Below the pieces are notes generated by a model. The model searched no databases, was not told the origin of the DNA, and saw only the letters and a list, made by a program, of their open reading frames with translations. Below are positions 52,121 through 60,672 of a stretch of 64,000 nucleotides of DNA, in pieces (position 1 is the stretch's first letter; every line of letters begins with the position of its first letter). This stretch comes from Pseudomonadota bacterium. GTDB taxonomy: Bacteria > Pseudomonadota > Gammaproteobacteria > UBA9214. The stretch spans positions 248,001 through 312,000 of the forward strand of contig JAWLAI010000007.1 of assembly GCA_041395565.1 (NCBI GenBank), read 5' to 3'. The position numbers and the translations under genes were made by a program.

Positions 52121-53095
52121 ATGAACGACAACAAGCTGCAGGATCTCGCCCTGGCGGTGATCGACACCGAGGCACGCGCCATTGAGCGGCTCGGCGAGGA
52201 AATCCGCAAGCCCTCGTTCACACAGGCCTGTCACCTGATGCTCGAATGCCACGGGCGGGTCGTGGTCACCGGCATGGGCAAATCCGGCCACATCGCCGGC
52301 AAGATCGCGGCGACCCTGGCCAGCACCGGCACGCCCGCCTTCTTCGTGCATCCCGGCGAAGCCAGCCACGGCGACCTGGGCATGATCACCACCAGCGACG
52401 TGGTACTGGCGCTGTCCAACTCCGGCGAAACCGCCGAGATCGTCACCATTCTGCCGCTGATCAAACGCCTCCAGGTGCCGCTGATCGCCATGACCGGCAA
52501 CCCGCACTCGACCCTGGCGCTCGCCGCCACCGCCAGCATCAACGTGAGCGTGGAAAAGGAGGCCTGCCCGCTCGGCCTGGCGCCGACCGCCAGCACCACC
52601 GCGGCGCTGGCCATGGGCGACGCACTCGCGGTCGCGTTGCTGGAGACGCGCGGCTTCACCGCGGAGGACTTCGCGCGCTCGCATCCCGGCGGGACCCTGG
52701 GCCGGCGCCTGCTGCTGCTGATCGACGACCTGATGCACACCGGCGACGCCATCCCGCGCGTCACCGCGGACACCCTGCTCAGCGACGCACTGGTGGAAAT
52801 GACCCGCAAGGGTCTGGGCATGACCGCAGTGGTGGACGCCGCCGGCAAGCTGCTCGGGGTGTTCACCGACGGCGACCTGCGCCGCACCATCGACCACCGC
52901 ATCGACGTGCATAGCGCCCGGGTCAGCGAGGTCATGACCGCCCGCTGCAAGGCGGTGCACCCCGGCATGCTCGCCGCCGAGGCGCTGCAGATCATGGACG
53001 CGACCAAGATCAATGCCCTGCCCGTCATCAACGACGACCATGAACTGGTCGGCGCGCTCAACATGCACGACCTGCTGCGCGCCGGCGTGGTATAA
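52121..53095 (+). CDS. kdsD: Arabinose-5-phosphate isomerase
   Basis: From MNDNKLQDLALAVIDTEARA the enzyme has 324 residues: a SIS domain (VVTGMGKSGHIAGKIAATLA, LALSNSGETAEIV) and two CBS domains. It makes arabinose-5-phosphate for KDO. kdsC follows 9 bp downstream. Confidence 0.95.
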   Translation: MNDNKLQDLALAVIDTEARAIERLGEEIRKPSFTQACHLMLECHGRVVVTGMGKSGHIAGKIAATLASTGTPAFFVHPGEASHGDLGMITTSDVVLALSNSGETAEIVTILPLIKRLQVPLIAMTGNPHSTLALAATASINVSVEKEACPLGLAPTASTTAALAMGDALAVALLETRGFTAEDFARSHPGGTLGRRLLLLIDDLMHTGDAIPRVTADTLLSDALVEMTRKGLGMTAVVDAAGKLLGVFTDGDLRRTIDHRIDVHSARVSEVMTARCKAVHPGMLAAEALQIMDATKINALPVINDDHELVGALNMHDLLRAGVV

Positions 53096-53104
53096 ATTGA
53101 CCGC

Positions 53105-53626
53105 ATGAAAGACATACTCGAAAAAGCCGCGCACGTCCGGCTCCTGATCTTCGACGTGGATGGCGTGCTCACCGACGGCACCCTGTTCGTCGGCGACGAT
53201 GGCCAGGAATACAAGGCATTCCACTCGCGCGATGGCCACGGCATCAAGATGCTGCAGAAGCACGGGGTGATCGTCGGCATCATCACCGGCCGCACCTCGA
53301 AAGTCGTCGAGCACCGCATGGCGAACCTGGGCATCACCCACGTCTACCAGGGCAAGCTGGACAAGCTGCCGGCCTACGAGGAGCTGATCGACAAGCTGGG
53401 CATCAGCCCGCACGAGACGGCCTATGTCGGTGACGACGTGGTCGACCTCCCGGTCATGCGCCGCGTGGGACTGGCCATCGCCGTGCAGGATGCGCATCCG
53501 CTGGTGGTACGCCACTGTCACTGGCAGACACCCAGTGGCGGCGGGCGCGGCGCGGCGCGCGATGTCTGCGAGATGCTGCTGGAGGCACGTGGCGTGCTCA
53601 AACAGGAACTGGACAGCTACCTGTGA
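53105..53626 (+). CDS. kdsC: KDO-8-phosphate phosphatase
   Basis: The 173-residue HAD phosphatase has the nucleophile motif FDVDGVLTDG, ITGR, and YVGDDVVDLPVM. It releases KDO from KDO-8-phosphate. Its stop overlaps the lptC GTG. Confidence 0.95.
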   Translation: MKDILEKAAHVRLLIFDVDGVLTDGTLFVGDDGQEYKAFHSRDGHGIKMLQKHGVIVGIITGRTSKVVEHRMANLGITHVYQGKLDKLPAYEELIDKLGISPHETAYVGDDVVDLPVMRRVGLAIAVQDAHPLVVRHCHWQTPSGGGRGAARDVCEMLLEARGVLKQELDSYL

Positions 53627-54186
53627 GCAGCGTCCGCAAGCTCATCCTGCTGCTGGTCGCGGTGCTCGTCATCGCCACCACCTGGCTCACCCGCCAGCAG
53701 GACGCCGGCGACGAGACGGCAGTGCGGACCGATCGCGGCCCGGACGCCTACGCCGACGACGTCCGCATCCAGGTCATGGACACGAACGGCCTGCCGGCCT
53801 ACCACCTGCGTGCCGAGCATATCGCCTGGTATCCTGACAACGATCAACTGGCGCTGCAGCGCCCGCGCCTCGACGTCCACAGACCCGACGGCGCTCACTG
53901 GGAACTGCGCGCCGAACAGGGGCTGACAGGACGCGCCGGCGATCCGGTTTCCCTGACCGGCACTGTTATCATTCAGAAAGTTGCGGCCAATTCCGGCAGC
54001 GCTCTCAAGATCACGACCGCCGACGTCACCGTCATGTCAGACGCCCGCCTGGCACTGACCGAAGCGCCCGCCCTGGTGGAAGGTGCGGGCTACCGCTTCG
54101 AGGCGACGGGGCTGACGGCGGACTTCCGCGAGAACAGGCTGGAACTGCGTTCACAGGTACGGGGCCGGATCGATGCGCGCAGCTAA
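53623..54186 (+). CDS. lptC: LPS export protein LptC
   Basis: The 187-residue protein starts with GTG overlapping the kdsC stop, has one N-terminal membrane helix (LILLLVAVLVIATTWL) and a periplasmic beta-jellyroll. It receives LPS from LptB2FG and passes it to LptA. It overlaps lptA by 14 bp. Confidence 0.92.
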   Translation: MSSVRKLILLLVAVLVIATTWLTRQQDAGDETAVRTDRGPDAYADDVRIQVMDTNGLPAYHLRAEHIAWYPDNDQLALQRPRLDVHRPDGAHWELRAEQGLTGRAGDPVSLTGTVIIQKVAANSGSALKITTADVTVMSDARLALTEAPALVEGAGYRFEATGLTADFRENRLELRSQVRGRIDARS

Positions 54187-54709
54187 TGCGACCCTGCGCG
54201 CCTGTGTCTGGCTGCTGACCCTGATGCCCTGCCTGGCCTGGGCGCTGGCCAGCGACCGCAACCAGCCGATCCAGATCGAGGCGGACCGCGCCACCCTGGA
54301 CGAGAAGGCAGGACTGAGCGTCTACGAAGGCAACGTGGTCATGCAGCAGGGCACGCTGAAACTGCGCGGCAGGCGCATGGCCGTGCAGGTCCGCGACAAT
54401 CAGGTGGAGAGCATCACCCTCGACGGTGCGCCGGCCAGTTTCATGCAGCGGCCCGACGGCGGCGCTACCGACCAGCATGCAGAGGCGGATCATATCGAGT
54501 ACATCACCGCCGACCAGCAGCTGATCCTGCGCGGAAACGCCCAGATCCGCCAGTCCGACAAGGAACGGTTCAGCAGCAACCGCATCATCATCAACCTGCG
54601 CGACAACACGGTCAGCGCCGGCGGCAGCAGCAGCGGCAGCCGCGTGCGCATCACCCTGCAACCGGAAGCCGTCCCACCCGCGGCCCCGCCGGCGGACCCG
54701 GCGCAGTGA
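54173..54709 (+). CDS. lptA: LPS transport periplasmic protein LptA
   Basis: The 178-residue precursor has a signal peptide (LRACVWLLTLMPCLAWALA) and an OstA-type beta-jellyroll (DRNQPIQIEADRATLDEKAG, VVMQQGTLKLRG). It bridges LptC and LptD. Its stop overlaps the lptB GTG. Confidence 0.94.
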   Translation: MRAANATLRACVWLLTLMPCLAWALASDRNQPIQIEADRATLDEKAGLSVYEGNVVMQQGTLKLRGRRMAVQVRDNQVESITLDGAPASFMQRPDGGATDQHAEADHIEYITADQQLILRGNAQIRQSDKERFSSNRIIINLRDNTVSAGGSSSGSRVRITLQPEAVPPAAPPADPAQ

Positions 54710-55431
54710 GCGTGCTGCAGACCTTCAGCCTGGGCAAGAACTACCAGTCGCGACGCGTCGTCGATGACGTCTCGCTCACCGTTGGCAGCGGCCAGGTCAT
54801 CGGCCTGCTGGGGCCGAACGGCGCCGGCAAGACGACCTGCTTCTACATGATCGTGGGGATCATCCCCTGCAGCGAGGGCCGCATCGAACTCGACGGGACG
54901 GATCTGACCGGTCAGCCCATGCATGTCCGCGCACAGCACGGTCTCGGCTATCTGCCACAGGAGGCCTCGGTGTTCAGAAAGCTGTCGGTGGCGGATAACA
55001 TCATGTCCATACTCGAGATCCGCAAGGACCTGGACGGACACGAACGCGGCGAGCAGCTGGAATCCCTGATGCACGAACTCCATATCGGCCATCTCGCCGA
55101 ACAGCCCGGCATCAGCCTTTCCGGCGGGGAACGCCGCCGCGTGGAGATCGCACGCGCCCTGGCCGCGAATCCGCGTTTCGTCCTGCTCGACGAACCGTTC
55201 GCCGGCGTCGATCCGATCTCGGTCATCGATATCCAGCACATCATCGAGCATCTGTGCAGCCGCGACATCGGCGTGCTGATTACCGACCATAACGTGCGCG
55301 AGACCCTGGGCATCTGCGACCAGGCCTACATCCTGAGCGAAGGCCGGGTGATCTCGGCCGGCAGCCCGCAGAGCGTGCTGGCCGACCAGCGGGTACGCGA
55401 AGTCTATCTCGGCACCGAATTCCGCCTGTGA
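54706..55431 (+). CDS. lptB: LPS export ABC transporter ATPase LptB
   Basis: The 241-residue ATPase has Walker A GPNGAGKTT (residues 36-44), the signature LSGGERRRVEIARAL, Walker B FVLLDEPFAGVDP and ITDHNV. It drives LPS extraction from the inner membrane. Confidence 0.96.
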   Translation: MSVLQTFSLGKNYQSRRVVDDVSLTVGSGQVIGLLGPNGAGKTTCFYMIVGIIPCSEGRIELDGTDLTGQPMHVRAQHGLGYLPQEASVFRKLSVADNIMSILEIRKDLDGHERGEQLESLMHELHIGHLAEQPGISLSGGERRRVEIARALAANPRFVLLDEPFAGVDPISVIDIQHIIEHLCSRDIGVLITDHNVRETLGICDQAYILSEGRVISAGSPQSVLADQRVREVYLGTEFRL

Positions 55432-55795
55432 GCCTTCCCCTGTCCAACTGCCCGTCCTGCGGGCGGGCGGTGCCGGTGCCGCACCCGTCTGCAAGACCCC
55501 GCAACCGGTTGCCACGGTTACGTCAATTTGGCAGGTCGGCAGGCGCCGCGGCACGCTGGATATTGCCGGCATGGCATGGATCATGCACTATAATGATTCA
55601 TAAAGGACCGGTATCACCGCGTGGCGACAAAACCGGAAAATCCATACCGGACTGCCCTTGTAAAATGCCAACAAAGACAAATGCTTGCACGCGATCATGG
55701 CCGCCCCAGCGCGGCGGGCGCAATGGACCCGTGCGGCGCTGGCAGCAGCAATCCTCCTGCAGGTACATGACAAAAGCGCAGTGCCCTGACAATTC
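55432..55795. other. Leader region of rpoN without a supported gene
   Basis: The 364 bp hold no family-like open frame. A TATAAT at 55589-55594 is a good -10 match but lacks a clear -35 (TTGCCG is 20 bp away). A small palindrome GCATGGATCATGC overlaps it. The region likely contains the rpoN promoter. Confidence 0.5.
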
Positions 55796-57250
55796 ATGAA
55801 GCAGTCCCTGCAACTCAAACTCGGCCAGAATCTGACCATGACCCCCCAGCTGCAGCAGGCTATCCGCCTGCTGCAGCTGTCCACGCTGGAACTGCAGACC
55901 GAGGTGCAGATGGCGCTGGAATCCAATCCGATGCTCGAACAGGACGATGGCAGCGGCGGCAGCGGCGACCTCGGCGAGCCGGTTACCGAATCCGGCAGTG
56001 CCGAGCACGAAACCACGGCGGGGAGCAACGGCGAGGCGGATGCCATCCCGGAAGAACTGCCGGTCGACAGTAACTGGGAGGACATCTTCGATACCGGTGC
56101 CACCAGCTACAGCGCCCCCGACACCAGTAACCGCGACTACTTGGATACGGTGACCGTCAGCGGTGAGAACCTCCACGACCACCTGCTCTGGCAACTGGAA
56201 CTGTCCAGCTTTTCCGATACCGACCTGGCGATTGCCCACACCGTCATCGACGCTATCAACGAGGACGGCTACCTCAGCATCGGCGCCGAAGACATCCGCA
56301 AGTCGCTAGGCGCCGATTTCGAGGTGGATACGGACGAAATCGAGGCCGTCATCCACCGCGTCCAGCAGTTCGATCCGCTCGGGGTGGGTGCCCGGGACCT
56401 GCAGGAAAGCCTGCTGCTGCAGCTGCAGCAGTTCGCCGATGGCACCCCCTGGCTGCGCGAGGCACGCCTGCTGGTGCGCGATCATTTCGGCCTGTTGAGC
56501 AACCGTGACTACAACCGCATCAGCAGCAAGCTGAAACTGGGCAAGGACGACCTGCAGCAGGTGATCCAGCTGATCCAGTCACTGAATCCGCGGCCCGGCG
56601 CCGGCTACACGACGGCGGCGCCCGAATACATCGTCCCGGACGTGTACGTGTTCCGCAAGGACGGCAGCTGGCAGGTCGAACTGAATCCCGATTCGATCCC
56701 CAAGCTGCGCATCAATTCGATGTACGCGAACATGATCAAGCGCGGCAGCAACAGCTCGGACAACAACTACCTCAGGGACAACCTCCAGGAAGCACGCTGG
56801 TTCCTGAAAAGCCTGCAGAGTCGCCACGAAACCCTGCTCAAGGTCGCCAACTGCATCGTCGAGCGCCAGCACGGTTTTCTCGAGCATGGCGACGAGGCCA
56901 TGCGTCCCATGGTGCTGCGCAGCATAGCCGAGGCCATCGGCATGCACGAGTCGACCGTTTCGCGCGTCACCACGCGCAAATACATGCATACTCCGCGCGG
57001 CATCTACGAATTCAAGTATTTCTTCTCCAGCCACGTCACCACGGAAACCGGCGGAGAATGTTCGGCCACGGCCATCCGGGCAATCATCAAGAAGCTGGTG
57101 GCCGCGGAAAACCCGGCGAAACCGCTCAGCGACAGCAAGATGGCCAGCGTCCTGGCCGATCAGGGTATCAACGTCGCCCGCCGCACCATTGCCAAGTACC
57201 GGGAATCGCTCTCGATATCGCCGTCCAACGAACGCAAACGCCTCACCTAG
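55796..57250 (+). CDS. rpoN: RNA polymerase sigma-54 factor
   Basis: The 484-residue factor has the Gln-rich activator-interacting region I (LKLGQNLTMTPQLQQAIRLL), an acidic linker, the core-binding domain, the HTH and the RpoN box ARRTIAKYRE near the C-terminus. It directs transcription of enhancer-dependent promoters. hpf and ptsN follow. Confidence 0.97.
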   Translation: MKQSLQLKLGQNLTMTPQLQQAIRLLQLSTLELQTEVQMALESNPMLEQDDGSGGSGDLGEPVTESGSAEHETTAGSNGEADAIPEELPVDSNWEDIFDTGATSYSAPDTSNRDYLDTVTVSGENLHDHLLWQLELSSFSDTDLAIAHTVIDAINEDGYLSIGAEDIRKSLGADFEVDTDEIEAVIHRVQQFDPLGVGARDLQESLLLQLQQFADGTPWLREARLLVRDHFGLLSNRDYNRISSKLKLGKDDLQQVIQLIQSLNPRPGAGYTTAAPEYIVPDVYVFRKDGSWQVELNPDSIPKLRINSMYANMIKRGSNSSDNNYLRDNLQEARWFLKSLQSRHETLLKVANCIVERQHGFLEHGDEAMRPMVLRSIAEAIGMHESTVSRVTTRKYMHTPRGIYEFKYFFSSHVTTETGGECSATAIRAIIKKLVAAENPAKPLSDSKMASVLADQGINVARRTIAKYRESLSISPSNERKRLT

Positions 57251-57275
57251 GCTCTACCGAACAAGGAGTGCAGTC

Positions 57276-57596
57276 ATGCAAATCAGCCTGACCGGAAACC
57301 ACGTCGAACTGACCGACCCCCTGCGCGAATACGTCAACACCAAGATGGAACGCCTCGAGCGCCATTTCGATATCGTGCGCGAAATCCACGTCGTCTTGAG
57401 CGTGGAAAAGCTGCGTCACAAGGCCGAAGCGACGGTGCACATCAACGGCAACAACCTGTTCGCCGACTCGGTCCAGGAGGATATGTACGCGGCCATCGAC
57501 GCCCTGACCGACAAGCTCGACCGCCAGGTGAAAAAGCACAAGGAAAAGATGACCGATCATCATCGCAGCGAAGGCTCGATCTCCAAGGACCTGTAG
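57276..57596 (+). CDS. hpf: Ribosome hibernation promoting factor
   Basis: The start MQISLTGNHVELTDPLREYV at 57276 gives 106 residues, the short HPF/YhbH type. It stabilises inactive ribosomes in stationary phase. It sits 25 bp after rpoN in the conserved order. Confidence 0.94.
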   Translation: MQISLTGNHVELTDPLREYVNTKMERLERHFDIVREIHVVLSVEKLRHKAEATVHINGNNLFADSVQEDMYAAIDALTDKLDRQVKKHKEKMTDHHRSEGSISKDL

Positions 57597-57659
57597 TGTA
57601 ACCGTGCACGCGCGCCATGACCGGGCAGACCGCCTGTCACACCCGACTCCCACACGATC

Positions 57660-58130
57660 ATGAACATTACTTCCCTATTGACACCGGAACGCGTCGTCTG
57701 CTGTGACAACATCGCAAGCAAGAAGCGGCTGCTGGAACACCTGAGCGAACTGCTCGGCAACAGCGCGCCGCACCTGTCGCAGCAGGCGATCTTCGACGCG
57801 CTGGTAAACCGCGAGAAACTCGGCAGCACCGGACTCGGACGGGGTGTCGCCATCCCGCATGGCCGCATGGCCATGCTCGAGGAACCGGTATGCGCCTTCA
57901 TCAAGGTGGAAAAGCCGGTCGATTTCGATGCCGCAGATGACCAGCCCGTGGATCTGGTGTTCTGCCTGCTGGTGCCGGAGGACTCGACCGAGGAACACCT
58001 GCAGGTCCTGTCCACGATCGCGGAAATCTTCAGCAACCCCGCCATGTGCAGCGCGCTGCGCGAATGCGACAGCGGTGAATGCATAATGCAGCAACTCTAC
58101 CAGTGGGAACGCCAGCGCATTTCCGCATGA
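57660..58130 (+). CDS. ptsN: PTS-Ntr EIIA component
   Basis: The 156-residue EIIA of the fructose/Ntr type has the phosphorylated histidine H67 in GRGVAIPHGRM. It receives phosphate from the HPr encoded downstream and acts as a regulator (for example of potassium uptake and stress). Its stop overlaps the hprK ATG (58127-58130). Confidence 0.94.
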   Translation: MNITSLLTPERVVCCDNIASKKRLLEHLSELLGNSAPHLSQQAIFDALVNREKLGSTGLGRGVAIPHGRMAMLEEPVCAFIKVEKPVDFDAADDQPVDLVFCLLVPEDSTEEHLQVLSTIAEIFSNPAMCSALRECDSGECIMQQLYQWERQRISA

Positions 58131-59071
58131 GCACAACGCTTGATGTCCGGACGCTGTATGACGACCTGGAGGAGAAGCTCGGGCTGAGATGGATTTGCGG
58201 CGCCGAATTCGAGCACAAGATCATTCACGCCAGCAGGACCCCGGCCACCGAGGTTTCCCTGGTCGGCCAGCTCAACCTCATCAACCCCCATGTCATCCAG
58301 ATCCTCGGCAGGAAGGAACTCGAGTATTTCGACAAGCTGAGACAGAACTCGCGCAAGGACGCCATCGCCCAGCTCTATGCCGGCGAGTCGACGCTGGTAA
58401 TCCTCGCCGGCAGGCTCGAGGCGCCGGAAGATCTGCAGGCAGCGGCGCAGGCGCGGCAGACGCCGCTGCTGTCCTCGCAGCTGAAGAGCCAGGAGACGAT
58501 TGAGAACCTGCAGTACTACCTGACCAACTATTTCGCCGAGAAAATCACTCTGCACGGCGTGTTCCTGGAAGTCATGGGCACCGGCGTGCTGATCACCGGG
58601 GAATCGAGCATCGGCAAGAGCGAGCTGGCGCTGGAGCTGCTGACCCGCGGACATCGCCTGATCGCGGATGACGCGCCGGAATTCGCCCGCGTCGCGCCGG
58701 ATACGCTGATCGGCACCTGCCCGGAAATGCTGCGCGAGTTTCTCGAGGTGCGCGGGCTCGGCATCCTCAACGTCCGCGCCATGTTCGGTGCCAGCGCCAT
58801 CAAGCAAAGCCGCAACCTGCGGCTGATCATCCGGCTGCAGGACATGGACGAGGCGGTGAAGATGGACCGCCTGCACGGCAGCCGGCACCTGCGCACCATC
58901 CAGGACGTCGAGATCCCCGAGGTCACCCTGCCGGTCGGACCCGGCCGCAACCTCTCGGTGCTGGTTGAAGCCGCGGTACGCAACCACATCCTCATCAGCA
59001 AGGGTTACGATGCCAGCGAGGCCTTCATCGAGCGGCAGAAGAAACGCCTGGAAAAGGCCCACGAGCCCTGA
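58127..59071 (+). CDS. hprK: HPr kinase/phosphorylase
   Basis: The 314-residue protein has the Walker A GESSIGKS (158-165), the family signature EVRGLGILNVRAMFG and ADDAPEF. It phosphorylates or dephosphorylates HPr Ser46, which is present in the HPr encoded downstream. Proteobacterial HprK occurs with PTS sets lacking sugar permeases, as here. Confidence 0.94.
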   Translation: MSTTLDVRTLYDDLEEKLGLRWICGAEFEHKIIHASRTPATEVSLVGQLNLINPHVIQILGRKELEYFDKLRQNSRKDAIAQLYAGESTLVILAGRLEAPEDLQAAAQARQTPLLSSQLKSQETIENLQYYLTNYFAEKITLHGVFLEVMGTGVLITGESSIGKSELALELLTRGHRLIADDAPEFARVAPDTLIGTCPEMLREFLEVRGLGILNVRAMFGASAIKQSRNLRLIIRLQDMDEAVKMDRLHGSRHLRTIQDVEIPEVTLPVGPGRNLSVLVEAAVRNHILISKGYDASEAFIERQKKRLEKAHEP

Positions 59072-59076
59072 CTGCC

Positions 59077-59946
59077 ATGGCGCGCATGAACCTGGTCATC
59101 ATCAGCGGACTGTCGGGCTCCGGCAAGAGCGTGGCCCTGCACGCCCTCGAAGACATGGACTTCTACTGCATCGACAATCTGCCGATCGGCCTGCTGGCCG
59201 CGTTTGCCAGCGATTTCCAGGAGCACGATCTCGCGCAAACCGGCAAGGTGGCCGTCGGCATCGATGCACGCAACCGGGGCGATTGGCTGGAGCGGTTTCC
59301 GGAAATCATCGACGGGCTGCGCGCACGCGGCTTCGAATGCCGGATCCTGTTTCTCCAGGCCGATGATCCCACGCTGCTGAAACGCTTCAGCGAAACGCGT
59401 CGCAAGCACCCGCTCAGCAACAGCCGTACGCCGCTGTCCGACGCGATCGTGCGCGAACGCGCCTTGCTGGAACCGATCGCCGCCAATGCCGACCTCTTCA
59501 TCGATACCAGCCGCACCAACGTTCACCAGCTGCGCGAGCTCATCATGGAAAGCATCGGCAAGACCCACGGCAAGGGTTTTGCGCTGCTGCTGCGCTCGTT
59601 CGGCTACAAGCACGGCATACCGGCCGATGCCGATTTCGTGTTCGATGCGCGCTGCCTGCCGAATCCGCACTGGCAGCCGGACTTGCGTAACCGGACCGGA
59701 CTTGATAAAGAAGTGGCTGACTACCTTGAATCGCAGCCGGTTGTAGCCGAATACCTGGAACAGCTCGCGCAGTTCCTGCAGCGCTGGATCCCGAAATTCA
59801 TGGCTGACAACCGCAGCTATCTCAGTATCGCGATCGGCTGCACGGGAGGCCAGCACCGTTCCGTCTACCTGGTCGACCGGCTGGCCGCACAACTGGGCAA
59901 TACAGTAGGCGAGGTCCTGACCCGCCACCGGGAGCTGCAGGCATGA
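59077..59946 (+). CDS. rapZ: RNase adaptor RapZ
   Basis: The 289-residue protein has Walker A GLSGSGKS (11-18), DNLP, and a C-terminal domain with CTGGQHRSVYLVDRLA. In E. coli it guides RNase E to GlmZ and senses glucosamine-6-phosphate. Its stop overlaps the ATG of the EIIA gene. Confidence 0.93.
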   Translation: MARMNLVIISGLSGSGKSVALHALEDMDFYCIDNLPIGLLAAFASDFQEHDLAQTGKVAVGIDARNRGDWLERFPEIIDGLRARGFECRILFLQADDPTLLKRFSETRRKHPLSNSRTPLSDAIVRERALLEPIAANADLFIDTSRTNVHQLRELIMESIGKTHGKGFALLLRSFGYKHGIPADADFVFDARCLPNPHWQPDLRNRTGLDKEVADYLESQPVVAEYLEQLAQFLQRWIPKFMADNRSYLSIAIGCTGGQHRSVYLVDRLAAQLGNTVGEVLTRHRELQA

Positions 59947-60341
59947 GCGGAGTGTTACTGATAACCCACGGCAATATCGGGCAGGACATGCTGGATACGG
60001 TCACCGCCATCCTGGGCGGCTGCCCGCTGGATGCACTGGCACTTGGCGTCGCTTCCGATTGCGATCCCGATGCCATCTACGCGACCGCTCGCGAGAGCTG
60101 CGCGTCGCTGGACGACGGCAGCGGTGTACTGGTGCTGACCGATCTTTTCGGCAGCACCCCCAGCAATATCGCCAATCGCCTGCTCGATAGCAACAACGTC
60201 ACGGTGGTGGCCGGCATCAACATGCCGATGCTGCTGCGCGTCATGAATTATCCCGACCGCGAGCTCGCCGAGCTCGCGGAATGCGCCGCCAGCGGCGCGC
60301 GTAACGGCATCGTACTCACGCAGACAAGGCAGGCATCCTGA
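59943..60341 (+). CDS. PTS EIIA component of the mannose family
   Basis: The 132-residue protein has the phospho-acceptor His9 in LLITHGNIGQDML and the DLFGSTPSNIANRLL segment. No EIIB/C/D genes accompany it, so it is likely a regulatory EIIA rather than a transporter part. Confidence 0.9.
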   Translation: MSGVLLITHGNIGQDMLDTVTAILGGCPLDALALGVASDCDPDAIYATARESCASLDDGSGVLVLTDLFGSTPSNIANRLLDSNNVTVVAGINMPMLLRVMNYPDRELAELAECAASGARNGIVLTQTRQAS

Positions 60342-60342
60342 G

Positions 60343-60612
60343 ATGCAGGAACGTTCAGTCACCATCGTCAACAAGCTCGGCCTGCACGCCCGCGCGGCGG
60401 CCAAGTTCGTCACCACCGCCTCGGGTTTCGCCAGCAGCATCGATGTCGCGAAAAACGGTCAGCGGGTCAACGGCAAGAGCATCATGGGGGTCATGATGCT
60501 GGCAGCATCGCGCGGCACCGAGCTGATCATCATCACGTCGGGCACTGACGAACAGGAAGCGGCAGAAAGTCTCGTGCAGCTGATCCAGGACAAATTCGGG
60601 GAAAACGAATAA
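60343..60612 (+). CDS. ptsH: HPr phosphocarrier protein
   Basis: The 89-residue HPr has H15 (LGLHARAAAKFV) for PEP-derived phosphate and S46 (NGKSIMGVMMLAAS) for HprK. Both regulatory sites are intact. It links EI with PtsN and the EIIA-Man protein. Confidence 0.94.
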   Translation: MQERSVTIVNKLGLHARAAAKFVTTASGFASSIDVAKNGQRVNGKSIMGVMMLAASRGTELIIITSGTDEQEAAESLVQLIQDKFGENE

Positions 60613-60672
60613 GACAGGCGTGCAGGCTGGCGTCAGCGCCGCCTCCGCCGGCACCAGGGGGCGACAGGCACC